The notes: generated from the letters alone by a model not told the origin. Numbered from the stretch's first letter, positions 42,390-51,879 are shown. The stretch: 64,000 nucleotides of DNA from Mangrovibacter plantisponsor (GCF_003182475.1 NZ_QGTS01000021.1:1-64000); one strand, 5' to 3'. Made by a program: numbers and translations.

Positions 42390-44600
42390 ATGTCTTTTAA
42401 TCACAGGGAACCGGGAAAACCGGTTCTTCAACCCAGATACACGCTTTCTCTTCTCGCACTGGCAATTCATACACTGGTCAGCCCAACTCAGGCTATTGCG
42501 GCCGATGGCACCACAACCGACACAACCAGCAACGAACAAACCATGGTGGTGAATGCTACAACGAAGAAAGACACAGCTTCCCAGGAAAGCAAAGATTACC
42601 AGGTTAAAACTACGCGGGCTGGCACCAAACTGCTACTGACTCCGCGAGACGTTCCGCAGTCGCTCAGTGTGGTGACTCAGCAGCGCATGCAGGACCAGCA
42701 GTTGCAAACAGTTAATGACGTTCTGGGCAATACCACAGGTATCTCAGTTCAACAGGATGACAGCGAGCGCTCTTATTACTACTCCCGGGGTTTCCAAATC
42801 ACGAATTTCACCTACGATGGCATTCCCACCAGCATGGGTGATGCCTGGAATTTTGGTGATGCCGCATCCGATACCGCTATTTATGACCGCATTGAAGTGG
42901 TGCGCGGGGCAACCGGGCTGATGACCGGGGCTGGCAGCCCGGCGGCTTCAGTCAACATGGTACGTAAACATGCCGACAGTAAAACATTCACCGGTAACCT
43001 CACCGCCAGCTATGGCAGTTGGAATAAACAACGTTATGTGGCTGATATCAGCACACCATTAAATGATTCCGGAACGATTCGTGGCCGTGTTATTGCGGGG
43101 TATCAGGATCAGGACAGCTGGCTGGATCGCTACCATAAAAACACCAAGTTTTTATATGGTGTACTCGACGCAGACCTGAATGACAGTACCACGCTGTCTC
43201 TGGCCTGGGATTACCAGGATGCAGACACCCGGGATCCTACCTGGGGTGGCAACCCCGTTTTCTACAGCAACAGCTCATTGACCCACTACCGGCGCAGCCT
43301 GAACTCTTCAGCAGACTGGACGTATTACCACACCACCGTTCGTAAAGTTTATGCCGACCTGACACATAACTTTGATAACGGGTGGTCCTTCCGCCTGAAT
43401 GGCACCCATGCTGAAAATACCTTCAGTGATAAATTGCTGTATGTGGGTTACCTCTCCACTCCAAATGAGCAAACCGGGGAAGGTGCCGATGGTTTTGGCA
43501 GTATGGACCGGGGCAAACGAGAACAAACGTCTGTGGATGGTTATGCCAGTGGCCCATTCGAACTGTTCGGGCGGCAACACCAGCTAATGGCAGGCCTCAC
43601 GTATAGCCGCCAGCATAATTCCACCTACAGCCGGGATGGGGTTACCGATGAAGACGCTTATGACATTGCAACCGGCGACATCGGTATTTTCAATAATAGC
43701 TGGAATGGCAACATCGCAGAACCGAACTGGAGCGACTGGTATGCAAACGCTAATGATGTCGTGCGGCAGAAATCCGCTTATACCGCAGCACGTTTTTCAC
43801 TGGCCGACCCGTTATCGCTGATTGTAGGGGCCCGCTACACCCAGTACAGCACTATTGGCAGTAGTGGTGATATGAAAAAGAACAACACCACGCCTTATGC
43901 CGGTGTGGTGTATGACATTAACGACACCTGGTCTGCTTACGCCAGCTATACCTCGATTTTTCAGCCGCAAACTTACCGTGACACCAGTGGCCACTACCTG
44001 GCCCCGGTTACCGGGAAAAGTTACGAAACCGGGCTGAAATCCGCCTGGCTTGATGGCCGCCTGACTGCCACCATGGCTATTTTCCGCATTGAACAAAACA
44101 ATGTCGGCCAGGAAGTCAGTGGCGCTTATGTGAATAACAGCAGTGAACAGGCTTATGTTGCTACGAAAGGCGCACGCAGCAAGGGCGCGGAATTTGAACT
44201 GAATGGGGCGCTTACCGATAACCTGCAAATGACGTTCGGCGCAACGCGTTATGTGGCCAGGGATTCCGATGGCCGTTATAACCCGGATCAACCCCAAACC
44301 AGCTTCAAACTGTTCGCCAGCTACAATCTTCCTGAGCTTCCTGCCCTTACGCTGGGCGGCGGCGTCAACTGGCAAAACAGAGTATTCGACGATGTCAGCG
44401 CACCAGATGGCACAACCAAACGCGTGTACCAGGGAAGCTACCCGCTGGCAAACCTGTTTGCCCGTTATCAGGTGACCAAACAAGTTTCTGTTCAGGGGAA
44501 TATCAGCAACCTGTTTGACCGCAAATACTACACGTATATGAACAACTATGTGTATGGTGAGCCACGTAACATGTCGGTCAGTGTCACCTGGCAGTTCTGA
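42390..44600 (+). CDS. fhuE: TonB-dependent ferric coprogen/rhodotorulic acid receptor, FhuE type
   Basis: The 736-residue outer-membrane receptor matches E. coli FhuE over its length. DVPQSLSVVTQQRMQDQQLQ is in the plug (partial quote), YYYSRGFQI and the ERSYYYSRG region match, VVRGATGLMTGAGSPAASVNMVRKH follows, then SYTSIFQPQTYRDTSGHYLAPVTG in the barrel, and it ends in Phe (SVTWQF). It takes up ferric hydroxamates, probably coprogen. The ATG at 42390 is chosen over 42360 because MSFNHREPGKPV followed by the signal helix fits E. coli. FhuBCD would be encoded elsewhere. A Fur box and terminator flank it. Confidence 0.92.
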   Translation: MSFNHREPGKPVLQPRYTLSLLALAIHTLVSPTQAIAADGTTTDTTSNEQTMVVNATTKKDTASQESKDYQVKTTRAGTKLLLTPRDVPQSLSVVTQQRMQDQQLQTVNDVLGNTTGISVQQDDSERSYYYSRGFQITNFTYDGIPTSMGDAWNFGDAASDTAIYDRIEVVRGATGLMTGAGSPAASVNMVRKHADSKTFTGNLTASYGSWNKQRYVADISTPLNDSGTIRGRVIAGYQDQDSWLDRYHKNTKFLYGVLDADLNDSTTLSLAWDYQDADTRDPTWGGNPVFYSNSSLTHYRRSLNSSADWTYYHTTVRKVYADLTHNFDNGWSFRLNGTHAENTFSDKLLYVGYLSTPNEQTGEGADGFGSMDRGKREQTSVDGYASGPFELFGRQHQLMAGLTYSRQHNSTYSRDGVTDEDAYDIATGDIGIFNNSWNGNIAEPNWSDWYANANDVVRQKSAYTAARFSLADPLSLIVGARYTQYSTIGSSGDMKKNNTTPYAGVVYDINDTWSAYASYTSIFQPQTYRDTSGHYLAPVTGKSYETGLKSAWLDGRLTATMAIFRIEQNNVGQEVSGAYVNNSSEQAYVATKGARSKGAEFELNGALTDNLQMTFGATRYVARDSDGRYNPDQPQTSFKLFASYNLPELPALTLGGGVNWQNRVFDDVSAPDGTTKRVYQGSYPLANLFARYQVTKQVSVQGNISNLFDRKYYTYMNNYVYGEPRNMSVSVTWQF

Positions 44601-44618
44601 ATATTCGCTTTTTAAATA

Positions 44619-44648
44619 ACCACAGCCTTGCAGATTCAGGGCTGTGGT
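44619..44648 (+). terminator. Terminator-like hairpin after fhuE-type gene
   Basis: ACCACAGCCTTG and CAGGGCTGTGGT pair over 12 positions with one G-T wobble and a 6-base loop, 18 bases after the stop. No strong T-run follows. Confidence 0.65.
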
Positions 44649-44849
44649 CTGCCAGATTGTTGCCGTACTTCCGGGGAACTGGACACCGTTTTTTGATGTT
44701 CTGCCCAAAACTCCCGCGAATATTTGTTGTTGACCCTCGCCTTTACGCAAGATAACAGCCAGACTTAAACCAAAGACGTAGTCTGCCCGGGCATTGTGCT
44801 TTACACTGCGCGCTGCGAAATTGAGTGAATAACGAGTAAGTAAGCGGTA

Positions 44850-45332
44850 ATGACCATGAAAGGAACAATCACAACCTGGTTCCAGGACAAAGGTTTTGGG
44901 TTTATCAAAGATGAAAACGGCGATAACCGCTATTTTCATGTCATCAAGGTTTCCAACCCTGAACTGATTAAGAAAGATGCGGCGGTAACCTTTGAGCCAG
45001 GCACCAATAACAAAGGGTTATCAGCCTTTGCGGTGAAAGTGGCACCAGAAAGCAAACACCTGTATATCGCCGGTGAGCGCGTGAAACTCACGTCGATTAA
45101 GTCTTACCTGGTTTACAGTGAAGAAGAGCCTGCCGACACCCGGATTGATAAAGAAAACGCAGTGTTGTCTGTCGGCATACTGATGAACAGCATCAGGCCG
45201 AAATCGGCACAAAAAACTGGTGAGATGCGCTCAGTGAAAAAACTGGCGATCACCACTTTCCAGGGGACCACGTTAATCTTCACCGAAGATGAAATAGACA
45301 TTGATGCAACAGTGAAAATGCTCAAAGTCTGA
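44850..45332 (+). CDS. Cold-shock-domain protein with C-terminal extension
   Basis: The 160-residue protein begins with a cold-shock (OB-fold) domain: MKGTITTWFQDKGFGFIKDENG resembles RNP1 KGFGFI (residues 13-18), and RYFHVIKV stands for RNP2. The remaining 90 residues form an alpha/beta domain I do not recognise (YIAGERVKLTSIKSYLVYS, then LAITTFQGTTLIFTEDEIDID), which looks like a small sensor or YegP/DUF-type module. The protein likely binds single-stranded RNA or DNA. ATGs at 44850 and 44856 are equally possible. It stands alone between the fhuE terminator and the ROK gene. Confidence 0.82.
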   Translation: MTMKGTITTWFQDKGFGFIKDENGDNRYFHVIKVSNPELIKKDAAVTFEPGTNNKGLSAFAVKVAPESKHLYIAGERVKLTSIKSYLVYSEEEPADTRIDKENAVLSVGILMNSIRPKSAQKTGEMRSVKKLAITTFQGTTLIFTEDEIDIDATVKMLKV

Positions 45333-45412
45333 CACGTTCAGTGCCGGGGCAGAAACACCTGCCCATGGCTTCTTCCCTGGCGTTCTCCCCACGTGCCTGA
45401 ACCTGCCTGCAG

Positions 45413-46585
45413 CTACTTCATCAGCACCTGAAATTGTGGGTTAAACTCGTCAAAAATTGGCAGGGCTGCCGCCCCAAGTGCTGCGGTGTCCATGCCCGAC
45501 ATCCCCATTTTCACCCGCATGCCATCCAGGTAGCGCCCGCGTACCGACTGGTAAAACGGTGGCAGGCGCGCCAGCACTTTCTCCAGCAATAGCGCTGGCA
45601 TCATGCCGCCCACTACCACGGTCTGCGCATCAAAAATACACTCCAGCATATTAATCGCCTGGCGCAGAGGTGGCAGCGCTGTCTCTACCCAGCGGTCAAA
45701 CAGCGCGCCATCTACAGCCAGCAAGTCATCGGGCAGCGCCTGGTAAGGGTCAAGGCCGCAAAATTCATACGCTGCTTGTAAAGAGACATAACGCTCAAGG
45801 CAGCCATGGTTCCCGCAATAACAGGCCTTACCACCGGGCTGAACCACTATGTGCCCTACTTCCCCCGCATTATGCGCATGGCCCGAGTAAATATGGCCAT
45901 CAGTAAAAATACCGGCTCCCAGGCCAGTACCAATATACAAGTAGATAAATGAACTGAGCTGGCGGGCCACGCCATGAAAACGCTCACCGATTGCCGCAAC
46001 CGTGGCATCATTCTCCAGCGTCACAGGCAGGCCAGTCAGTTCAGAGAGCGTGGCGGCAACATCAACGTGCTGCCAGCCATTCAATGTTGTCGGCCCGGCA
46101 GAAGAAATCCCTTCCACACCAAATGGCCCGGGCATTACCACCCCGGCACCCAGCACTTTTTGCCAGTCCAGCTCCGGTAACGCTTTTATCTCATCAATAA
46201 CCGCCATAATGCGCGCAAATGTGGCATCGGGCTGGGGCTTTTGCACCATAATAAGGCGGCGAAAATGAACTTCACCGGCCAGGTCCACCAGCACAATAAT
46301 TAAAGTCTGGTGATCCAGATGGATCCCAACTGACCAGGCGCTGGCCGGGTTCAGGCTGACCGGAACCGCTGGTTGACCACGCCCGGTCACTTTGCGTGGC
46401 GCATGGCTGAGTAAAATTTCTGCCTGTTGTAGTTCCGCCACAATGTTTGACACGGTTTGCGGTGTCAGCGCGGTAAGCCGCGCCAGCTCTGCCCGAGTCA
46501 GCTCACCGTGCAGCCGAATAGTTTCAATAACCACTCGCCGGTTGTGTGCGCGCGCGTGTTCAAGGTTGGTTCCTGAGGTTTTCAT
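45413..46585 (-). CDS. ROK family transcriptional repressor
   Basis: The 390-residue protein pairs an N-terminal helix-turn-helix (LTRAELARLTALTPQTVSNIV, about residues 29-49, partial) with a ROK sugar-binding domain. The ROK signature GEVGHIVVQPGG is followed by the zinc site ACYCGNHGCLERY. NagC, Mlc and XylR are relatives that repress sugar genes. The ATG at 46585 has AAGGAAC upstream; the frame is open to 46642. It is divergent from the sugar ABC/kinase operon, and a perfect palindrome lies between them. Confidence 0.93.
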   Translation of the reverse strand: MKTSGTNLEHARAHNRRVVIETIRLHGELTRAELARLTALTPQTVSNIVAELQQAEILLSHAPRKVTGRGQPAVPVSLNPASAWSVGIHLDHQTLIIVLVDLAGEVHFRRLIMVQKPQPDATFARIMAVIDEIKALPELDWQKVLGAGVVMPGPFGVEGISSAGPTTLNGWQHVDVAATLSELTGLPVTLENDATVAAIGERFHGVARQLSSFIYLYIGTGLGAGIFTDGHIYSGHAHNAGEVGHIVVQPGGKACYCGNHGCLERYVSLQAAYEFCGLDPYQALPDDLLAVDGALFDRWVETALPPLRQAINMLECIFDAQTVVVGGMMPALLLEKVLARLPPFYQSVRGRYLDGMRVKMGMSGMDTAALGAAALPIFDEFNPQFQVLMK

Positions 46586-46741
46586 CTGTTCCTTTCCTGG
46601 TGCCCCTGCGGGCAGTATCTTCTGCCCCCTGGCGGATAGCAACGGTTAAGCAAGCTTTGTGCCCTGTTCACTGGCTGGCATAAAGTTTGCTTAAAGCTTA
46701 ATCAGTGAAGGCGAAGTCAGCCGGACCTTTTTGTCATCCTG

Positions 46742-46766
46742 ATTAAATCAATCAAATTGATTTAAT
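46742..46766. promoter_or_regulatory. Perfect palindromic operator between ROK gene and sugar operon
   Basis: Two 11-base arms, ATTAAATCAAT and ATTGATTTAAT, flank the 3-base centre CAA. A second, imperfect inverted repeat TAAGCAAGCTTT (46647-46658) and AAAGTTTGCTTA (46682-46693) lies nearer the ROK gene. The first is the likely ROK binding site for the ABC operon and the second may serve autoregulation. Confidence 0.72.
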
Positions 46767-46850
46767 AAATCATAAACGGTTTTACGCCTTGTCACCCGGT
46801 TGCACACAGCAAAAAAAGCCACCCGGGGAACAGGGCTGGGGGAGAACACC

Positions 46851-48095
46851 ATGCGTCACCACAATACACACCGCTTGCGTCTCAGCCTGCTGGCAATGCT
46901 GGCAGTTTGTACCAGCGCCACGGCCGCCACACAAATCAACGCCTTGTTTATGACCCAGGCGGCCTACAGCGAAAACGATATTCGTGCCATGACCAGTGAT
47001 TTCCAAAAACAGCACCCGGACATTCACGTCAACCTGGAGTTTGTGCCTTATGAAGCGCTGCATGACAAAATCGTCGCAGCCCGGGGCGCAGGCACCAACG
47101 GCTACGATGTAGTGCTGTTTGATGCTATCTGGCCGGCTGAGTTTACCCGCTTTAACCTGCTGCAGGATGTCAGTGCACGCATTCCCGACGCTGAACGTGA
47201 AAAGATTTTCCCGGGTGCCATGAACACCGTGGTTTATAAAGGGAAAACGCTGGGCATGCCGTGGATTCTGGATACCAAATATCTCTACTACAACAAAGCC
47301 ATGCTCAGTAAAGCCGGGATAACCCAGCCGCCAGCCACCTGGCAGCAGGTGATGGACGATGCCAAAATCATTAAAGATAAAGGCATTGTGAAATACCCGC
47401 TGGTCTGGAGCTGGTCGCAATCTGAGGCTCTGGTGTGCGATTACACCACGCTGGTATCAGGTTTTGGCGGCAGCTTCTATCACAACGACAAACTGGATTT
47501 CAGTTCCCCGGCCTCGCTCGCTGCGCTGAAACTGATGAAAAGCTCGCTGGATGAAGGCCTGACTAACCCGGCTTCACGTGAATACCTTGAAGAAGATGTG
47601 CGTAAAGCCTTCTCTAATGGTGATGCCGCCTTCGCCCTGAACTGGACCTACATGTACAACATGGCCAATGACCCGAAACAGAGCAAAGTGGCGGGTGATG
47701 TCGCGATTATGCCAGCCCCGGGCGATGCGCCAGGCAAAGCCGGTGCGGTAAATGGCTCGATGGGCTTAGGTATCACTCAGGGTAGCCAGCATCCGGAACA
47801 GGCATGGCAGTTTATCAGCTATATCACTTCACAACCGGTACAGGCTAAATACGCCAAACTGAGCCTGCCCATCTGGAAAGCATCTTATACCGACCCGGCG
47901 GTCGCCCAGGGCCAGGAGAGCCTGATTAAAGCCGCGAATACTTCGTTGAATGTCATGCTTTCCCGCCCGGAAACAGCAGACTATTCACGCCTGTCTAATA
48001 CCCTGCAGCAACACCTCCAGGCGGTATTACAAGGCAAAGCCACACCACAAGACGCCATGAAAGCTGTAGATAAAAGCGCGGCACGACTGCGTTAA
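46851..48095 (+). CDS. Sugar ABC transporter substrate-binding protein (family 1)
   Basis: The 414-residue periplasmic protein has a signal peptide ending near TSATAA and the extracellular solute-binding family 1 fold. Features are FMTQAAYSENDIRAMTSDFQKQHPDI at the start, YDVVLFDAIWPAEF, MPWILDTKYLYYNKAML and AWQFISYITSQPVQ. The ATG at 46851 follows GGGAG by 7 bases. It heads a five-gene operon with two permeases, a PfkB kinase and an ATPase. The sugar is not evident. Confidence 0.9.
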   Translation: MRHHNTHRLRLSLLAMLAVCTSATAATQINALFMTQAAYSENDIRAMTSDFQKQHPDIHVNLEFVPYEALHDKIVAARGAGTNGYDVVLFDAIWPAEFTRFNLLQDVSARIPDAEREKIFPGAMNTVVYKGKTLGMPWILDTKYLYYNKAMLSKAGITQPPATWQQVMDDAKIIKDKGIVKYPLVWSWSQSEALVCDYTTLVSGFGGSFYHNDKLDFSSPASLAALKLMKSSLDEGLTNPASREYLEEDVRKAFSNGDAAFALNWTYMYNMANDPKQSKVAGDVAIMPAPGDAPGKAGAVNGSMGLGITQGSQHPEQAWQFISYITSQPVQAKYAKLSLPIWKASYTDPAVAQGQESLIKAANTSLNVMLSRPETADYSRLSNTLQQHLQAVLQGKATPQDAMKAVDKSAARLR

Positions 48096-48104
48096 GGAAG
48101 CGTG

Positions 48105-49013
48105 ATGCTGAATTTGCAACAACGCGAACACCGTCAGGCATGGGTGCTGTTAGCACCCATGGTTATCATGATGCTGTTGCTGACAGCCTGGCCGTTGCTG
48201 CGTACCCTGTGGTTAAGTTTTACCGATGCAGCGCTTATCAGCACCGGGACCAGCCCAAACTATATTGGGCTGGATAACTACTTATACGCCCTGACTGACC
48301 CGGATTTCCGGGATGCATTTGGCCGTACGCTCTACTTCACCATTGTTTCTGTGGCGATTGAGGGCGTACTGGGCGTATTAGTCGCACTACTGCTTAACCA
48401 AAAGTTCGTCGGGCGCAACATTCTACGGGTGTTGGTGATCCTGCCATGGGCGCTTCCCACCATTGTTAATGCCATGATGTGGCGGCTGAACTTTAACCCG
48501 GATTACGGCAGCATCAATGCCCTGCTCACTCAACTGGGTATTCTGGACAGTTATCGTTCCTGGCTTGGCTCAACCGACGCCGCACTGAACAGTGTGATGT
48601 TTGCCGATATCTGGAAAAACTACCCACTGGTGACATTGCTGGTGCTCGCGGCGCTGCAATCCATACCGGAAGACCTGTACGAAGCCGCAAGGCTTGATGG
48701 CGCCAGTGCGTGGCGGCGTTTTCGCGCCATCACCTTTCCGGCCATTGTCGCCCCGCTGGGCGTGGCTTTGGTTCTGCGCACCATTGATGCCTTCAAAGTT
48801 TTCGACATCATCTACGTTATGACGCGTGGTGGCCCGATGGACAGCACCAAAACCCTGAGCTTTTTCGTTTACCAGGAGTCGTTCAGCTATATGCGGGCAG
48901 GCAGCGGCGCGGCTTACGCCATTCTGATGGCGCTGATGTGTGCTGTATTGATTGCCATTTACCTGCTGATGCTGTTGCGCCAACGCCGTCGGAGTACTGC
49001 CCATGAAGCGTAA
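48105..49013 (+). CDS. Sugar ABC transporter permease (MalF/UgpA type)
   Basis: The 302-residue inner-membrane protein has six predicted helices and the EAA coupling loop EDLYEAARLDGASAWRRFRAITFP (about residues 189-212, partial). The N-terminus LLAPMVIMMLLLTAWPLLRTLWLSFTDA is typical of CUT1 importers. ATG 48105 is chosen over an adjacent GTG because AAGGA is 6 bases away. It lies 9 bases after the binding-protein stop and overlaps the next permease by 11 bases. Confidence 0.92.
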   Translation: MLNLQQREHRQAWVLLAPMVIMMLLLTAWPLLRTLWLSFTDAALISTGTSPNYIGLDNYLYALTDPDFRDAFGRTLYFTIVSVAIEGVLGVLVALLLNQKFVGRNILRVLVILPWALPTIVNAMMWRLNFNPDYGSINALLTQLGILDSYRSWLGSTDAALNSVMFADIWKNYPLVTLLVLAALQSIPEDLYEAARLDGASAWRRFRAITFPAIVAPLGVALVLRTIDAFKVFDIIYVMTRGGPMDSTKTLSFFVYQESFSYMRAGSGAAYAILMALMCAVLIAIYLLMLLRQRRRSTAHEA

Positions 49014-49842
49014 AATTCGCACTATTCTGCGTTACCTGGCAGCCCTGGTCGTGGCATTGTCTATTCTGGGCCCGATGGCGTGGCTATTTTTAATGAGTGT
49101 CAGCTCTACCGCCGACCTCACCCGTATCCCGCTTGAATGGTTACCACGCCAGTGGGATTTCAGCCGCTATGCAAGCCTGGTTTCACTGGAGCCTGGTAAG
49201 CCGGGAGCACTCTTTTTGCACGCGCTGTTAAACAGCATTCTGGTTGCCTGTGGCGCCACACTGGTGTCGCTGGTGCTTGCGGTTCCGGCCGCATTCAGCT
49301 TTTCCCGCTACCCAGGCCGTGATGGGTGGTTGTATGCCGGGCTGGGCATTTACATGGTGCCTCCCGTTGCCTTTGTACTGCCGCTCTATTTTATTCTTGA
49401 ACAACTCGGGCTGCTGAATACCCGCACGGGCCTGGTTCTGGTTTATTGCTCGCTGATCCTGCCCTTTCTCACCTGGATGCTCAAAAACCAGTTCGATACC
49501 CTGCCCCGCGATATTGAACAGGCGGCCCGGCTTGATGGTTTGCGGTTTTGGCAGGTTCTGTTGCGCATCACACTGCCACTGGCGAAACCGATGCTGGGTG
49601 CTTCAGCACTGTTTGGCTGGCTACTGGCCTGGGATGAATTTTTCTACTCACTGCTGTTTACCAGCAATATCGCCGCACAAACACTGCCCGTAACGATTGC
49701 CGGTTTTACCGCCGGGCGCGCAACCGATGATGGCCTGATAGCGGCAGTCGGCATTCTGGCATCCGTTCCGCCCCTGTTTATTGCTATCTGGCTGCAAAAA
49801 ACGCTGGTTGGCGGGCTTGCCAGCGGTGGAAGTAAAGGATAA
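49003..49842 (+). CDS. Sugar ABC transporter permease (MalG/UgpE type)
   Basis: The 279-residue inner-membrane protein has six helices and the EAA loop RDIEQAARLDGLRFWQVLLRITLPLAKP (partial). It is the second CUT1 permease and should pair with the product of the preceding gene, whose 3' end it overlaps by 11 bases. Only 2 bases separate it from the kinase gene. Confidence 0.92.
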   Translation: MKRKIRTILRYLAALVVALSILGPMAWLFLMSVSSTADLTRIPLEWLPRQWDFSRYASLVSLEPGKPGALFLHALLNSILVACGATLVSLVLAVPAAFSFSRYPGRDGWLYAGLGIYMVPPVAFVLPLYFILEQLGLLNTRTGLVLVYCSLILPFLTWMLKNQFDTLPRDIEQAARLDGLRFWQVLLRITLPLAKPMLGASALFGWLLAWDEFFYSLLFTSNIAAQTLPVTIAGFTAGRATDDGLIAAVGILASVPPLFIAIWLQKTLVGGLASGGSKG

Positions 49843-49844
49843 CT

Positions 49845-50807
49845 ATGCACAATTTAACCACGCCTGTGCTGTATGTCGCGGGCAATATCAATGTCGATAT
49901 TATTATGGGCACCCTGGCGCAGTGGCCCTTACCTGGCACAGAAGCCATGCTGGAGCACAGCGCGCTGCGCCCTGGTGGTTCAGCCGGGAACTGTGCACTG
50001 GCTCTCGCCGCAATGGAGATTCCCCACCGGGCTATTTCCTGCCAGGGCAATGATGCCTTCACGCCGTGGCTCGCCGGGTACTTTCCACAAAGCGCTGCCG
50101 GGTGGCCGCGTTATGCCTGCGAAACGTCTTTCACCGTGGGCGTAACACACCCGGACAAAGAACGGTCTTTTCTCAGCAATTACGGCCATATTACCCGTCT
50201 CAGCGCCGACGACATTCTGCAACAACTGCCGGAACAAGCCATCCCCGGGGATATTGTCCTGCTGTGCGGCACTTTTTTATGCAGCACACTGTTCAGCCAG
50301 TACTCCACCCTGCTGCCCGCGCTGCGCAAGCGCGGTTACCGCATCGCGGTGGATACCGGCTGGCCGCCCTCCGGCTGGACACCAGCATTGCGCGCTGGCG
50401 TATATACCTGGTTACCCGACTGCGACTGGTTATTGCTCAACGAGGTGGAGACCCTGGGGCTGAGCGGGCTGGAAAACCTGGATGACGCCGGAGCGGAACT
50501 TGCCCGGCAACTCAACGGCCGGGGGGGATGTGTGGCGAAATGCGGCCCGGATGGCGCCCGGTTATGGACCACACAGCACAAACAGCACGCTCCGTGCCAG
50601 CCAGTCTGCGTTATTGACACCATTGGCGCCGGAGACAGTTTTAATGCCGGTTTTCTGGCCGCACTTTGCCAGGCACAGCCCCCCGAAGAAGCGTTGTACT
50701 GGGGAAATGCCGTTGCCGCCCATGCCATCAGTAGTTCACCACGCAGTTACCCTGACTGGCAGGCGTTACAACACCATATAGAGGAGATGTCACATGGCCG
50801 GGGTTGA
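49845..50807 (+). CDS. PfkB-family carbohydrate kinase
   Basis: The 320-residue cytosolic kinase has the ribokinase fold: YVAGNINVDIIMG at the N-terminus, the substrate motif GGSAGNCALALAAM and the catalytic DTIGAGDSFNAGFL near residues 260-273. It presumably phosphorylates the imported sugar or its breakdown product. It lies inside the ABC operon, 2 bases after a permease, and overlaps the ATPase gene by 14 bases. The substrate is unknown; the family covers ribose, fructose, nucleosides and sulfosugars. Confidence 0.9.
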   Translation: MHNLTTPVLYVAGNINVDIIMGTLAQWPLPGTEAMLEHSALRPGGSAGNCALALAAMEIPHRAISCQGNDAFTPWLAGYFPQSAAGWPRYACETSFTVGVTHPDKERSFLSNYGHITRLSADDILQQLPEQAIPGDIVLLCGTFLCSTLFSQYSTLLPALRKRGYRIAVDTGWPPSGWTPALRAGVYTWLPDCDWLLLNEVETLGLSGLENLDDAGAELARQLNGRGGCVAKCGPDGARLWTTQHKQHAPCQPVCVIDTIGAGDSFNAGFLAALCQAQPPEEALYWGNAVAAHAISSSPRSYPDWQALQHHIEEMSHGRG

Positions 50808-51879
50808 ACTGGTAAAAGTTGCCAAGCGTTACGGGAAGCAAACTGTTTTGCACCCACTGGACCTGACCATTCCTGATGGCAGCTTCACCGTGCTGGTAGG
50901 CCCTTCCGGATGTGGTAAATCCACCCTGCTGCGGCTGCTCGCGGGTCTGGAAAGCGCCTCTGACGGGGCGATTTTAATGAACCAAAAACAGATTAACGAC
51001 CTTGACCCGGCCGACCGGGATATCGCTATGGTGTTTCAAAGCTACGCGCTCTATCCCCACCTGACTGTCGCTGAAAACCTTGCTTTTCATATGCAGGTTA
51101 AAAAGGTGGATAAAACCACGCAAAAGAGCAAAATCACCCAAATAGCCACCATGCTGGGTATTGATAAATTGCTCAGCCGCTACCCACGGGCCTTGTCCGG
51201 CGGGCAGCGCCAGCGTGTGGCGATGGGCCGCGCTATGGTGCGTAACCCTCAGGTATTTTTGTTCGACGAGCCACTGTCCAACCTCGATGCCCAGCTACGT
51301 ATGGAACTGCGTGCGGAAATAAAATCCCTCCATCAGCGTTTTAAAACCACCATGATTTATGTCACCCACGATCAGGTTGAGGCCATGACACTGGCCGACC
51401 AAATTGTGGTGATGCGTGACGGTGTCATTGTTCAGCAAGGCAGCCCGTTAACTATCTACGACCAGCCACGCAACACTTTTGTGGCCCGCTTTATTGGTTC
51501 ACCGCCAATGAACCTGCTGGAAGGCACTATTCAGCTTCGCCCGGGCGAGCCAGGCGTGCAGTGTGGTGAACTCTGGATACCGCTGCCTGCTCACTGGCAC
51601 GAAGCCGCACGCATACAGGGCGACCAACCGGTCATCGCCGGGCTACGCCCACAAGATATTGTTATCGCGCCACAAGGCAGCAGCGCTCAGGTGAATATTA
51701 TGGAAGTCACCGGGGAATCCACATTGCTGCATCTGGACTGGCAAGGGTTTGCCATTCACGTTCAGGTAACGGGGCGGCCTGAAACCGGGCCCGGGCAAAC
51801 GCTGGCGTTAGTGGCGAAAAGCGACAAACTGCATTTGTTTGATAAAGCAAGCGGAGAACGGCTGGTTCAAGGAGAATAA
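50794..51879 (+). CDS. Sugar ABC transporter ATP-binding protein (UgpC/MsmK type)
   Basis: The 361-residue ATPase has Walker A GPSGCGKST (about residues 35-43), the CUT1 Q-loop MVFQSYALYPHLTVAENLAF, signature LSGGQRQRVAMGRAMVR, Walker B FLFDEPLSNLDAQLR and a C-terminal MalK-type TOBE domain (GSPPMNLLEG onward). The C-terminal domain often takes regulatory signals. It powers the two permeases upstream. It overlaps the kinase gene by 14 bases and ends the operon before a hairpin array. Confidence 0.93.
   Translation: MAGVELVKVAKRYGKQTVLHPLDLTIPDGSFTVLVGPSGCGKSTLLRLLAGLESASDGAILMNQKQINDLDPADRDIAMVFQSYALYPHLTVAENLAFHMQVKKVDKTTQKSKITQIATMLGIDKLLSRYPRALSGGQRQRVAMGRAMVRNPQVFLFDEPLSNLDAQLRMELRAEIKSLHQRFKTTMIYVTHDQVEAMTLADQIVVMRDGVIVQQGSPLTIYDQPRNTFVARFIGSPPMNLLEGTIQLRPGEPGVQCGELWIPLPAHWHEAARIQGDQPVIAGLRPQDIVIAPQGSSAQVNIMEVTGESTLLHLDWQGFAIHVQVTGRPETGPGQTLALVAKSDKLHLFDKASGERLVQGE

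Noticed and set aside
43812-44939. 375-codon open frame on the minus strand
   Set aside because: It is the antisense shadow of the FhuE-type receptor and the start of the cold-shock gene, has no recognisable domain and no ribosome site, and the plus-strand genes are certain.
46782-47420. 212-codon minus-strand frame upstream of the ROK gene
   Set aside because: It is antisense to the sugar-binding protein, whose signal peptide, fold motifs and operon context are clear.
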